Shown here in pieces: positions 53,156-61,576 of a stretch of 64,000 nucleotides of DNA. The notes below the pieces were generated by a model. The model was not told the origin of the DNA. It searched no databases and was given only the letters and a program-made list of their open reading frames with translations. Both the position numbers and the translations under genes were made by a program. Source of the stretch: Candidatus Gastranaerophilales bacterium (GTDB taxonomy: Bacteria; Cyanobacteriota; Vampirovibrionia; Gastranaerophilales; Gastranaerophilaceae); contig CALUPH010000002.1 in assembly GCA_944322615.1 (NCBI GenBank), positions 124,001-188,000 on the forward strand, written 5' to 3'. How positions within the stretch are numbered: position 1 is the first letter of the stretch; each line of letters opens with the position of its first letter.

Positions 53156-54697
53156 GTGATATCACAAATATTAACAGCCTGCGTAATAGGGCTGGATGTA
53201 TATAAAATACTCGTTGAAGTTGACGTAAACAACTCACTTCCCTCTGTTTCTATTGTAGGGTTACCAGACCTTTCAATAACCGAAGCTAGAGAGAGAGTTC
53301 GTTCTGCAATTAAAAACTCAGGGTATGATTTCCCTAATAAAAAAGTAATAGTAAACTTGGCACCTGCAGATATAAAAAAAATCGGCAGTTATTATGATTT
53401 GCCAATTGCAATAGGGATACTTTCGAAAAACAATACAATTCAAAAGAATGAGTTTAAAGATATTGCATTCATTGGAGAATTATCACTAGATGGTTCACTT
53501 AGAGCTGTGAACGGAGTTTTACCTATTGCAGCAGGATTAAAACAGCAGGGAATAAAAACGCTGATTGTTCCGTTTGATAATGCAAAAGAAGCCGCAATTA
53601 TTCAAGGTTTAACCGTTATAGGTGCAAAATCTTTGATTGAAATAGTTAACCATTTTAATACTGAATCACCTGAACATAAAGAAATCAAACCAACCATTGT
53701 AGATATAAATGAATTTATGCAAGAAAAAACTGAGCAAGACGGTTACTTTGATTTTAAAGATGTAAAAGGTCAGCTAAAAGCAAAAAAGGCTATGGAAATA
53801 GCCGCCGCAGGAGCTCATAACCTTTTAATGTCAGGACCTCCGGGTTCCGGAAAAACATTATTGGCTAAATGTTTTTCTTCAATTTTACCGCCTTTAACTT
53901 TTGAAGAATCAATTGAACTAACTAAAATATACAGTATTAGCGGATTAATCAATCCCTCTAAACCATTAATTACAACAAGACCTTTCAGAAGCGTTCATCA
54001 TACAGCTTCTGCAATAGGAATAATAGGCGGAGGAACAAATCCAAAACCAGGAGAAATAACACTTGCTCACAGAGGTGTATTATTTTTGGATGAATTTGTA
54101 GAATTTCCGAGGAACGTGCTTGAAGTTCTTCGTCAACCGCTTGAAGACGGGAAAATAGTTATTGCAAGAGCAAAAATGAGACTTGAATTTCCTTCCGATT
54201 TTATATTACTTGCGGCGATGAATCCTTGTCCTTGCGGTTATTTAGGCGATAGCGAAAAAAATTGCACTTGCAGCGATTTTCAAGTAAAACAATATCGCTC
54301 AAAATTATCAGGACCATTGTTAGATAGAATCGACATTGTTATAGATGTTCCAAGATTAAAAATCAATGAACTAACAGACAAAAATATACCACAGGGAGAA
54401 TCCTCTGAACAAATAAGAGAACGAGTTGTAAAAGCAAGGAATATCCAACTTGAAAGATATAAAGGGCTTGGAATATATACAAATTCAGAACTAACGCCCA
54501 AATTAATTAAAAAATTCTGTATTCTTGATGAAACAAGCTCCAACATTTTAAAAGAAGCTGTAAGAAAGTTTAGTTTATCGGCAAGAGCATATGATAGATT
54601 ATTAAAACTTGCAAGAACCATTGCAGATTTGGATTCATCAGAAAACATACAAGCTAAACATATTGCACAAGCAATACAATACCGTTCCTCAATGTAA
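53156..54697 (+). CDS. comM: YifB/ComM family Mg-chelatase-like AAA+ ATPase
   Basis: 513 residues with a GTG start placed as in the family (MISQILTACVIGLDVYKILVEV). N-terminal Lon-like fold with the GLPD segment (VSIVGLPDLSITEARERVRSA), then AAA+ with P-loop GPPGSGKT (227-234), Walker B GVLFLDEF and a NPCPCG zinc-like motif. ComM is a hexameric branch-migration helicase in natural transformation of some bacteria; in others the role is unknown. No other competence gene is in the window. Confidence 0.92.
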   Translation: MISQILTACVIGLDVYKILVEVDVNNSLPSVSIVGLPDLSITEARERVRSAIKNSGYDFPNKKVIVNLAPADIKKIGSYYDLPIAIGILSKNNTIQKNEFKDIAFIGELSLDGSLRAVNGVLPIAAGLKQQGIKTLIVPFDNAKEAAIIQGLTVIGAKSLIEIVNHFNTESPEHKEIKPTIVDINEFMQEKTEQDGYFDFKDVKGQLKAKKAMEIAAAGAHNLLMSGPPGSGKTLLAKCFSSILPPLTFEESIELTKIYSISGLINPSKPLITTRPFRSVHHTASAIGIIGGGTNPKPGEITLAHRGVLFLDEFVEFPRNVLEVLRQPLEDGKIVIARAKMRLEFPSDFILLAAMNPCPCGYLGDSEKNCTCSDFQVKQYRSKLSGPLLDRIDIVIDVPRLKINELTDKNIPQGESSEQIRERVVKARNIQLERYKGLGIYTNSELTPKLIKKFCILDETSSNILKEAVRKFSLSARAYDRLLKLARTIADLDSSENIQAKHIAQAIQYRSSM

Positions 54698-54711
54698 AAT
54701 GGAATAATTTT

Positions 54712-54819
54712 ATGAGAGAAATTGTTGAATTTTATATTTCAACTTGGTGCAAAAAATTGAACCTACTTCCGGAAACAATTAATCCAATTATTGGGATTAT
54801 TTACTTTCTCCTATATTAA
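54712..54819 (+). CDS. Possible 35-residue peptide downstream of comM
   Basis: ATG AGA GAA ATT ... TAA, 35 codons, 14 bases after comM. Only a weak GGAA ribosome site. The peptide ends in a short hydrophobic stretch (PIIGIIYFLLY). It overlaps the 3' end of the convergent kelch gene by 23 bases. It may be a remnant or no gene. Confidence 0.25.
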   Translation: MREIVEFYISTWCKKLNLLPETINPIIGIIYFLLY

Positions 54820-55996
54820 TAATTTTTATTCGATTGGAAATCTTTTTAATTCCTCCGATATTATAAAGGCCACCAATAAATATAACCTTATTATTTATAT
54901 TTGAAATAGAATTTCTGTAAGAATAACTTTTATATTTTTTTGATTTTATCAATGAAATAGAATTTGTTCGTAAATCATAAAATAAATTAAAATCGAAATA
55001 ATCTATAATATTATAAGAGCCTAATAACAACACTCTGTCCTGTCCTATTATATTTATTGGCTGATATCCTTTTTGATACTTATATGAATCAATAAAGTTA
55101 GTTCTATCATAAAATTTATCAGTAAGAATATCGTATTTTTCTGCATATATTGATCTAGGACTTGAACAAACATGTACTAAAATATCTTTGATTGAAAAAA
55201 TACTATTATATACACATATATTTTTATCATATCCTGATTGTTTTTTTTGAATTTCTTTTAATTTATTTTTATTAATATCATAAACATACATAACCGTATC
55301 ATTACTTTCTTCACTATGAGGAGATGTTTTAATAGCCCCCACCGCAAAAAAAACATTAGAGCCTATTGTTATAAAATTAACCTTTTCTCTTACCGAACGT
55401 TTTGGTTTAGAGATATTTCTTAATATATTATGTTTTATATCATATAAATCTAAATTATTAGTATATCCATCAATCATTAATACACGACTATCATCAATTA
55501 ATGCTGCGCGTACATAATATTTTTCTTCTTTCATTTGAGTAAGAAATTCAAACTTCTGCTCTTTTGTTCTATATATTTCAATTGATTTTTTATCTTTATC
55601 TCCACCTATTATTAATACATCACCATTGGGCAATAGAACACTTGCATGTGTCGTTCTCTTTGAATTCATTTTAGCTTTTATTAATTCGACCTTATTGTTT
55701 TTGGGGTCATAAATTTCAGCTGTATCTAGTATGACAACCTCTCCCGAATATTTTGTTTCTCCACCTGTTATTAATATTTTTCCATCATTTAATACAACTG
55801 CTGAATGATTATAACGTGGAATTTTTAACCTAGGTTGATTAACATAAAATAAAATAATAGAAATTAATATTACGAATACTAACCCGTAGGTTGAAGCTAA
55901 AACCAACAATTTTTTCCACCAGTTTCTATTGCCTTCCGGTTTATTTAGGGTTTTTTCTTGATTATTTTCTATATTCTCTTTATTTTTGTCAGTCAT
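54797..55996 (-). CDS. Kelch-like beta-propeller protein with one N-terminal membrane anchor
   Basis: 399 residues from ATG 55996, which follows AAGGA; the frame continues upstream to a TTG. A polar N-terminal tail (about 35 residues), one transmembrane helix (LVLASTYGLVFVILISIIL) and then an extracytoplasmic propeller with kelch-type repeats: HSAVVLNDGKILITGGETK, HASVLLPNGDVLIIGGDKD, and later weaker blades (RAALIDDSRVLMIDG). Such proteins bind sugars or proteins at the surface. Function unknown. Confidence 0.78.
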   Translation of the reverse strand: MTDKNKENIENNQEKTLNKPEGNRNWWKKLLVLASTYGLVFVILISIILFYVNQPRLKIPRYNHSAVVLNDGKILITGGETKYSGEVVILDTAEIYDPKNNKVELIKAKMNSKRTTHASVLLPNGDVLIIGGDKDKKSIEIYRTKEQKFEFLTQMKEEKYYVRAALIDDSRVLMIDGYTNNLDLYDIKHNILRNISKPKRSVREKVNFITIGSNVFFAVGAIKTSPHSEESNDTVMYVYDINKNKLKEIQKKQSGYDKNICVYNSIFSIKDILVHVCSSPRSIYAEKYDILTDKFYDRTNFIDSYKYQKGYQPINIIGQDRVLLLGSYNIIDYFDFNLFYDLRTNSISLIKSKKYKSYSYRNSISNINNKVIFIGGLYNIGGIKKISNRIKIINIGESK

Positions 55997-56031
55997 TATA
56001 TAATCCTTATTAAATGTCTTAAAACGCAAAA

Positions 56032-56057
56032 TGCTGATATGGTCTTTACCACATCAG
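56032..56057 (-). promoter_or_regulatory. Leader hairpin upstream of the kelch gene
   Basis: On the minus strand GCTGATGTGGT AAAG ACCATATCAGC, an 11-bp stem with one G-U pair, followed by ATTTTGCGTTTT. About 36 bases before the ATG at 55996. May be a leader terminator or a stabilising hairpin. Confidence 0.45.
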
Positions 56058-56223
56058 CTCTATCTTATTTTTTAGAAAGTAAAATATCTCTTCAACTTCC
56101 CTCACTTATTTTAAAAATTAAAATCTTTTTCATCTTAATTCTTAAAATTTTTGTTATACTCCATATTACAATTTTTTTTCATTCTTGTATATAACTATTT
56201 TAAAATATAAAATTTTCAACATA

Positions 56224-56254
56224 AAAAAGGAGGGGTTAAACCCCTCCTTTTAAA
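56224..56254 (-). terminator. Terminator after the GGGtGRT gene
   Basis: AAGGAGGGGTT / AACCCCTCCTT stem with T6 on the minus-strand side. Confidence 0.9.
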
Positions 56255-56272
56255 ATAATATGTAATAATATC

Positions 56273-57271
56273 TTATTTCATAGCATTTTCAACTGCAACA
56301 GCAACTGCAACAGTAGCACCTACCATTGGGTTATTACCCATACCAATTACACCCATCATTTCTACGTGAGCAGGAACTGAAGATGAACCGGCAAATTGAG
56401 CGTCACCGTGCATTCTTCCCATTGTATCAGTCATACCATAAGAAGCAGGACCAGCAGCAACGTTATCAGGGTGAAGTGTTCTACCTGTACCGCCACCTGA
56501 TGCTACTGAGAAGTATTTTCTGCCGTTTTCCCAGCACCATTTTTTATATGTACCTGCAACCGGGTGTTGGAAACGAGTTGGGTTTGTTGAGTTACCAGTA
56601 ATAGATACATCAACACCTTCTTTTATCATAACTGCAACACCTTCTGATACATCATCTGCACCATAGCATTTAACTTTTGCTCTTTCTCCATCTGAGAACG
56701 GTGTTTCTTTTAATACTTTTAATTCGCCTGTTTTATAGTCATATGCAGTTTCAACAGCTGTAAAACCGTTAATTCTTGCAATGATATAAGCAGCATCTTT
56801 ACCTAAACCGTTTAAAATAACTCTTAAAGGTTCTTTTCTTACTTTGTTTGCATTTCTTGCAATACCAATAGCACCTTCAGCTGCTGCAAATGATTCGTGA
56901 CCGGCTAAGAAACAGAAACATTTTGTTTCTTCTCTTAATAACATAGCACCTAAATTACCATGTCCTAAGCCTACTTTTCTTGTATCACCAACTGAACCCG
57001 GAACTGCAAAAGCTTGTAAACCTTCACCGATAGCTTCAGCTGCATCTGCTGCATTTTTGATACCTTTCTTTATTGCAATTGCACATCCTAATGTATATGC
57101 CCAAGATGCGTTATCAAATGCAATTGGTTGAATACCTTTAACAATTTCATCTACATTTATACCTTTTGATAGACATAATTCATTTGCTTCATCTAAAGAT
57201 TTGAAGCCATATTCTTTTAGAACTTTATCTATAGTTTTTTGACGTCTATCTTGTCCTTCAAATTTTGCCAT
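56273..57271 (-). CDS. GGGtGRT family protein
   Basis: 332 residues, cytoplasmic. Named for the motif SGGGTGRTLHPDN (near residue 265). Other conserved segments include the AGHESFAAAEGA, GLGKDAAYI and TGNSTNPTRFQHPVAG. The family occurs in anaerobes and lies beside an iron-sulfur cluster scaffold-like protein, as here (39-base gap). Its biochemical role is not known to me. Strong codon bias and a good terminator suggest high expression. Confidence 0.85.
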   Translation of the reverse strand: MAKFEGQDRRQKTIDKVLKEYGFKSLDEANELCLSKGINVDEIVKGIQPIAFDNASWAYTLGCAIAIKKGIKNAADAAEAIGEGLQAFAVPGSVGDTRKVGLGHGNLGAMLLREETKCFCFLAGHESFAAAEGAIGIARNANKVRKEPLRVILNGLGKDAAYIIARINGFTAVETAYDYKTGELKVLKETPFSDGERAKVKCYGADDVSEGVAVMIKEGVDVSITGNSTNPTRFQHPVAGTYKKWCWENGRKYFSVASGGGTGRTLHPDNVAAGPASYGMTDTMGRMHGDAQFAGSSSVPAHVEMMGVIGMGNNPMVGATVAVAVAVENAMK

Positions 57272-57310
57272 AGTTTTATTTCCTTATTTTAATTAGTTAT
57301 ACAAATTTTA

Positions 57311-58003
57311 TTATTGTTTACGTGGGTCGATTGTTTTAACAGCATCTTGGAATCTGCCGTATGTTCCAATATTCTTTTCATAAGCTTCTTTTGGATCTTT
57401 TCCTGCTTTAATAGCATCCATTACTTTACCCAAGTTAACAAACTTATAACCGATTACTTCGTCATTTTTATCTAAACCAAGTTCTAAAATATAACCTTCA
57501 GCAAGTTCTAAGTATCTTACACCTTTTTGTTTTGTAGAGTGAATTGTACCAACTTGTGAACGAAGACCTTTTCCTAAATCTTCTAAGCCGGCACCGATTG
57601 GAAGTCCGCCTTCAGAAAATGCTGTTTGAGTTCTTCCGTATACTATTTGTAAGAATAATTCTCTCATTGCAACGTTTATAGCATCACAAACCAAGTCTGT
57701 ATTTAATGCTTCTAATATTGTTTTACCCGGAAGAATTTCACCTGCCATAGCTGCTGAGTGAGTCATCCCTGAACAACCTAATGTTTCAACTAAAGCTTCT
57801 TGTATTACACCGTCTTTAACGTTTAATGTTAATTTACAAGTACCTTGTTGAGGAGCACAACATCCACAACCATGAGTTAAACCTGAAATATCTTTAATTT
57901 CTTTGCACTTTGTCCATTCACCTTCTTGAGGGATTGGAGCAGGCACGCCTTTTACACCTCTTTTTACACAACATTGATTTTCGATTTCATGTGTAACTTG
58001 CAT
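57311..58003 (-). CDS. NifU-like iron-sulfur cluster assembly scaffold protein
   Basis: 230 residues from ATG 58003, preceded by a perfect AGGAGG. Cysteines at HGCGCCAPQQGTC and the LGCSGMTHSAAMAGEI segment are of the NifU/IscU N-terminal type, with Cys available to hold a nascent cluster. The C-terminal half has a helical segment (GKDPKEAYEKNIGTYG). It is the constant partner of GGGtGRT in anaerobes, and was recognised by that pairing. It may supply or carry a cluster for the neighbour; not established. Confidence 0.8.
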   Translation of the reverse strand: MQVTHEIENQCCVKRGVKGVPAPIPQEGEWTKCKEIKDISGLTHGCGCCAPQQGTCKLTLNVKDGVIQEALVETLGCSGMTHSAAMAGEILPGKTILEALNTDLVCDAINVAMRELFLQIVYGRTQTAFSEGGLPIGAGLEDLGKGLRSQVGTIHSTKQKGVRYLELAEGYILELGLDKNDEVIGYKFVNLGKVMDAIKAGKDPKEAYEKNIGTYGRFQDAVKTIDPRKQ

Positions 58004-58147
58004 ATTACCTCCTGTTTCTTTATCCATTATTTTATAAATAATTATACGCTAACCTAATATCGGTCTACTAAATTATATTGTAAACAAACTTTCTTGTATA
58101 TAATTATAAAAAAGATTAAATAAACTTTTCATATCTTTTGTGAACAT

Positions 58148-58188
58148 AAAAAACTAAGGACTTGTTATTTTTTAGTCCTTAGTTTTTA
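58148..58188 (-). terminator. Terminator after the 58220 gene
   Basis: AAAACTAAGGAC / GTCCTTAGTTTT with A5 and T5 flanks; works in both directions. Confidence 0.88.
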
Positions 58189-58219
58189 GAATATTAGAAA
58201 TTTAAACAAATTTCAGATA

Positions 58220-60448
58220 TTATTCCGAAATACCATATTTTTTCAACACTTCTTGATATTTATTAGAAACTCTATTACTTAATTCTGATTTAGTAATATT
58301 ACCGTCACCATTCGCATCAAGTCCGGAATTTGCATTATAGTATACAGATGTAGAACTATCGGATGAAGAACATAACACCTCTTTATCTAAGAACGCAGGC
58401 AAGAAACATAATGTATATAAGTCACCACCTGTTAATCTTTGACCTGAACCGCCTGTCCAGTTTGAGAAATATTGTTCAACATAATCTAATTGCTCAATAG
58501 CACTCATATTAAGTAGTTCCTGAGTAGTTGTTCCCAGACTTCTTGCAGTTGAAGGCATAAATTGTATTAAACCGGTTGCACCGCCATTGTTATTATATGC
58601 AGATGGATTTATACCTGATTCACTCTGCATCATACCAATTAAATCTTTCGGATCACAATTGATATTCTTTGCAACTTCTTCAAGCTTAGCACAGAATCCG
58701 CTTCCTAATTGAGCATCCAATTCTGCAACCAAAGCATCAGGTAAACTTCCGCTATAGTGCATATTTTCTGTTTCTGTTTCTTCTGCTTCTTTTGTTCTGA
58801 TTAATTCATTTACTTCACTTAATTCATCTAATGCTTGAGTTAATTCTTCTTGTGCTGTCGGCAATTTATCTCTCAAGGTGTTAAGTTCTTCCTCAACAGC
58901 CTTAAACTCTTCAAGTGCCTTTACGACAGGACTGTTTGGATCATTTTTACAAGCTTCCAGGATTTCATTTTCTATATCATCCTCTTCCTTCTGAAGAGTT
59001 TCAAGTTCTTCCTCTTTCGCTTGAAGTTGTTCTTTTAATCCTTCTGAACTTCCACCGCCATTTAATAATTCGTCCAAACGTTTACATTCTTCTTCGTCTG
59101 CAGGAATTGTATTATTTTCCAATTCATCTATCTGAGCTTGAATTTCTTGTTTTGCTTGATCTATTTTTCTTTGTTCTTCAGGATCATCTGACGATACACC
59201 TTCATACGAAGATAATGCACTCTTCAAAGAAGATAATGTTTTATTATCAGCATCAAGTTTATCATTTGCTTTATTTAATGAAACTTCGGTTTCTGCTATC
59301 TGTGAATTTAAAGAATCAATTTCACCGGTTGTTGATTCAATTGCTTTTAGATTTTCTTCTCTTCTTTGTTTTAGTTCATCACTTATATTCTCATCATTTT
59401 CTACAGCTTCATCATAAGCAGCTTTAGCATCCTGATATTTACCGTTTTTAATTTCATCTATATCTGAAAGAACAGTATCAACATTATTTTGAGCATTATT
59501 AACATTTGTTTGTCTTGTTGACTGTTCTTTCTTTAGTTGATCCAAATTCATATCATTTATATCTGTTGGTGAAGTATTTGGAGCAGTTGATAATGAACCG
59601 CCGCTGCTGCTATAACTTCTTCCTGTTGAAGTTAATGGTTGAGTTGGGTTAGAAGTCTGCCTTGCAGATATATTATCTGAAGTTGGTCCACTTTCTCCTG
59701 CTACTGTTTCCGGTATATCTTCAACCGCTATAGCACCTTCCGGAAGCTTAACATCATACTGATAACTGCCATTTTTCATTTCTTCAAAGGCTTTTTCCAA
59801 GTCTTCTATACTTAGTTGATCTTTATCTCCTTGAACATAACTTTCAAATAATTCTTTTTCAAAGTCACTTATTTGACCGTCGCCATCAACATCCAGATAT
59901 TCCATTGCTTCTTCACTGCTATATATAGATTCTAATACATTATCAATAGCAGCAGAACCCTTTATGTCTTGTATTCCTTTGGCTATTCCGTCAAATATTG
60001 TTTCAAAACTATCAGGATTTTCCTGCATTATTGCATCTACAGAATCTAAAAATGCAGTTATTTCTTCTGTATCAACAGTCTTATTAGCATTTGTATTGAC
60101 AGCTGCAAATAAATCTTCATCGTTATTAAATGCTTCTGTTAAAGCATTTGCAAGGAAATTTTCATTAATGGCATTTCCATTTGCGGATTCACTTACAAAT
60201 GTGTCTGAACCTTCTTCTACTGAATTAGTTTCACCAGATTCTAAAACATCTTTAAGGTCACTTATACTTTTTGTAAATATGGAAACATCAGAATAGCCGT
60301 TTTCCTTTAAATATGTCTGAAAATCGGAACTATACATAAATATACTAAGGTCAGGACTATAAGAAGAAATTTCTTTAGAAGCTTCTTCTCCGTACTTATC
60401 AATTAAATAATTAATAAAACCCGTTTTAATTTCTGAAATATTTTCCAT
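58220..60448 (-). CDS. EF-hand, coiled-coil and lytic transglycosylase-domain protein without signal peptide
   Basis: 742 residues. Three EF-hand-like calcium loops: NTNANKTVDTEE (about 118-129, weak), DVDGDGQISDFE (186-197) and DANGDGNITKSE (711-722). A Ser/Thr-rich spacer (about 240-295) precedes a long coiled coil (about 300-560). The catalytic GH23-like domain (about 585-700) has Glu610 in MMQSESGINP, then GATGLIQFMPSTA. No signal peptide or membrane segment is seen (MENISEIKTGFINYLI). Its substrate, peptidoglycan, is outside the cytoplasm, so export by another route or release by lysis is implied. Followed by a strong terminator. Confidence 0.82.
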   Translation of the reverse strand: MENISEIKTGFINYLIDKYGEEASKEISSYSPDLSIFMYSSDFQTYLKENGYSDVSIFTKSISDLKDVLESGETNSVEEGSDTFVSESANGNAINENFLANALTEAFNNDEDLFAAVNTNANKTVDTEEITAFLDSVDAIMQENPDSFETIFDGIAKGIQDIKGSAAIDNVLESIYSSEEAMEYLDVDGDGQISDFEKELFESYVQGDKDQLSIEDLEKAFEEMKNGSYQYDVKLPEGAIAVEDIPETVAGESGPTSDNISARQTSNPTQPLTSTGRSYSSSGGSLSTAPNTSPTDINDMNLDQLKKEQSTRQTNVNNAQNNVDTVLSDIDEIKNGKYQDAKAAYDEAVENDENISDELKQRREENLKAIESTTGEIDSLNSQIAETEVSLNKANDKLDADNKTLSSLKSALSSYEGVSSDDPEEQRKIDQAKQEIQAQIDELENNTIPADEEECKRLDELLNGGGSSEGLKEQLQAKEEELETLQKEEDDIENEILEACKNDPNSPVVKALEEFKAVEEELNTLRDKLPTAQEELTQALDELSEVNELIRTKEAEETETENMHYSGSLPDALVAELDAQLGSGFCAKLEEVAKNINCDPKDLIGMMQSESGINPSAYNNNGGATGLIQFMPSTARSLGTTTQELLNMSAIEQLDYVEQYFSNWTGGSGQRLTGGDLYTLCFLPAFLDKEVLCSSSDSSTSVYYNANSGLDANGDGNITKSELSNRVSNKYQEVLKKYGISE

Positions 60449-60632
60449 ATACTACCTTTTTCTTTTTTCAAATATTTTATCGGCAAATTTATATGAAAAC
60501 TTTATATTTAATTTAAAATGTCTTAACTAAATGTTAATATTAATAAAACAGCATTTTTAATTTTAATCCAAATAATTGATGTAAATATTATCAAAATAAA
60601 AGAAACTATATATTATTAGAAAAAGGATAAAA

Positions 60633-61574
60633 ATGAAACTTAAATATATTATTTCATTCTCACTTGTTATAATTTCGACATTTTGTTTTTTTAATAAATC
60701 AACTGCGGAATTTACAATACAAAGCATTCCGTCTGATAATATCCAGATTGATAAAAATTATATGCCGCAATCTGTTTTAAAGATAAATTATAATCATAAT
60801 AATACCTTGGATAATATTAATGAACAAAATATTAAAGTAGCACAACCAATACCATTGAGTTATAAAAGCAAACAAGAAATATACGACATTAGAAAGAATG
60901 CAGTAAAAAAATCCATATTTAATTATGATAACTATGAACCATCTGAAGAAGTCTTTGGACAAATTGAAGATAATAAACCTTGGATAAGTATGAACAGCTG
61001 TCTTTCAATAGATAACAAAGAAAGTTCAATAACAGGTGATTCTGAAGAAGCAAGATTTATTTTAAATCCTTCTGCTTTAGTTCAAATAAACTTTCCCTTC
61101 TCAAACTGGTGTGAACCGGATCAAACAAAATTACATTTACATTTAAAAGAAATAAAATATCAAAAAGATAAAAATGAAATAATAGTTACATATGAGAAAC
61201 TAAATCAAGAAACTCTTTCCAACAATAGCTATTTCACTTTTTGCGGAATTAATGCAAGAGATTTAGGCTACAAATATGCTTTTATTGATTTAGAAAAATC
61301 AACATACAACTTGCAGTTTGTAAATACATATAATATCAGTACAAATATTACTGAATTTCAGGATTTTCTTCACACCGGCGGTTCTTGCGGACATGAAAGC
61401 GGATGTAATAATGCTTCGCCTTCGCAACCAATGTTAGATTTTGAAAACTCACACAAACAAAATGCTCCATATGAATATAATAAAGAAATTTATATAAAGC
61501 TATGGAAAAATAAGCCGTTATCACCAAGTGATAAACCGGATATTGTTGAAAGAATTATAATTGAAAAGGCTTAA
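60633..61574 (+). CDS. Secreted protein, unknown function
   Basis: 313 residues with a signal peptide (MKLKYIISFSLVIISTFCFF... ending near AEF). AAAGGA 6-11 bases before the ATG. The mature part is Asn-rich and polar; it has a few cysteines, including SCGHESGC near residue 253, which resembles a metal-binding cluster. No domain recognised. Convergent with the SNF2 gene, 2 bases between the stops. Confidence 0.72.
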   Translation: MKLKYIISFSLVIISTFCFFNKSTAEFTIQSIPSDNIQIDKNYMPQSVLKINYNHNNTLDNINEQNIKVAQPIPLSYKSKQEIYDIRKNAVKKSIFNYDNYEPSEEVFGQIEDNKPWISMNSCLSIDNKESSITGDSEEARFILNPSALVQINFPFSNWCEPDQTKLHLHLKEIKYQKDKNEIIVTYEKLNQETLSNNSYFTFCGINARDLGYKYAFIDLEKSTYNLQFVNTYNISTNITEFQDFLHTGGSCGHESGCNNASPSQPMLDFENSHKQNAPYEYNKEIYIKLWKNKPLSPSDKPDIVERIIIEKA

Positions 61575-61576
61575 AT

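Noticed and set aside
58915-59427. 170-codon plus-strand frame rich in Leu, Phe and His
   Set aside because: It is the antisense of the Glu/Lys-rich coiled coil of the 58220 gene; such frames always appear opposite coiled coils in AT-rich DNA.
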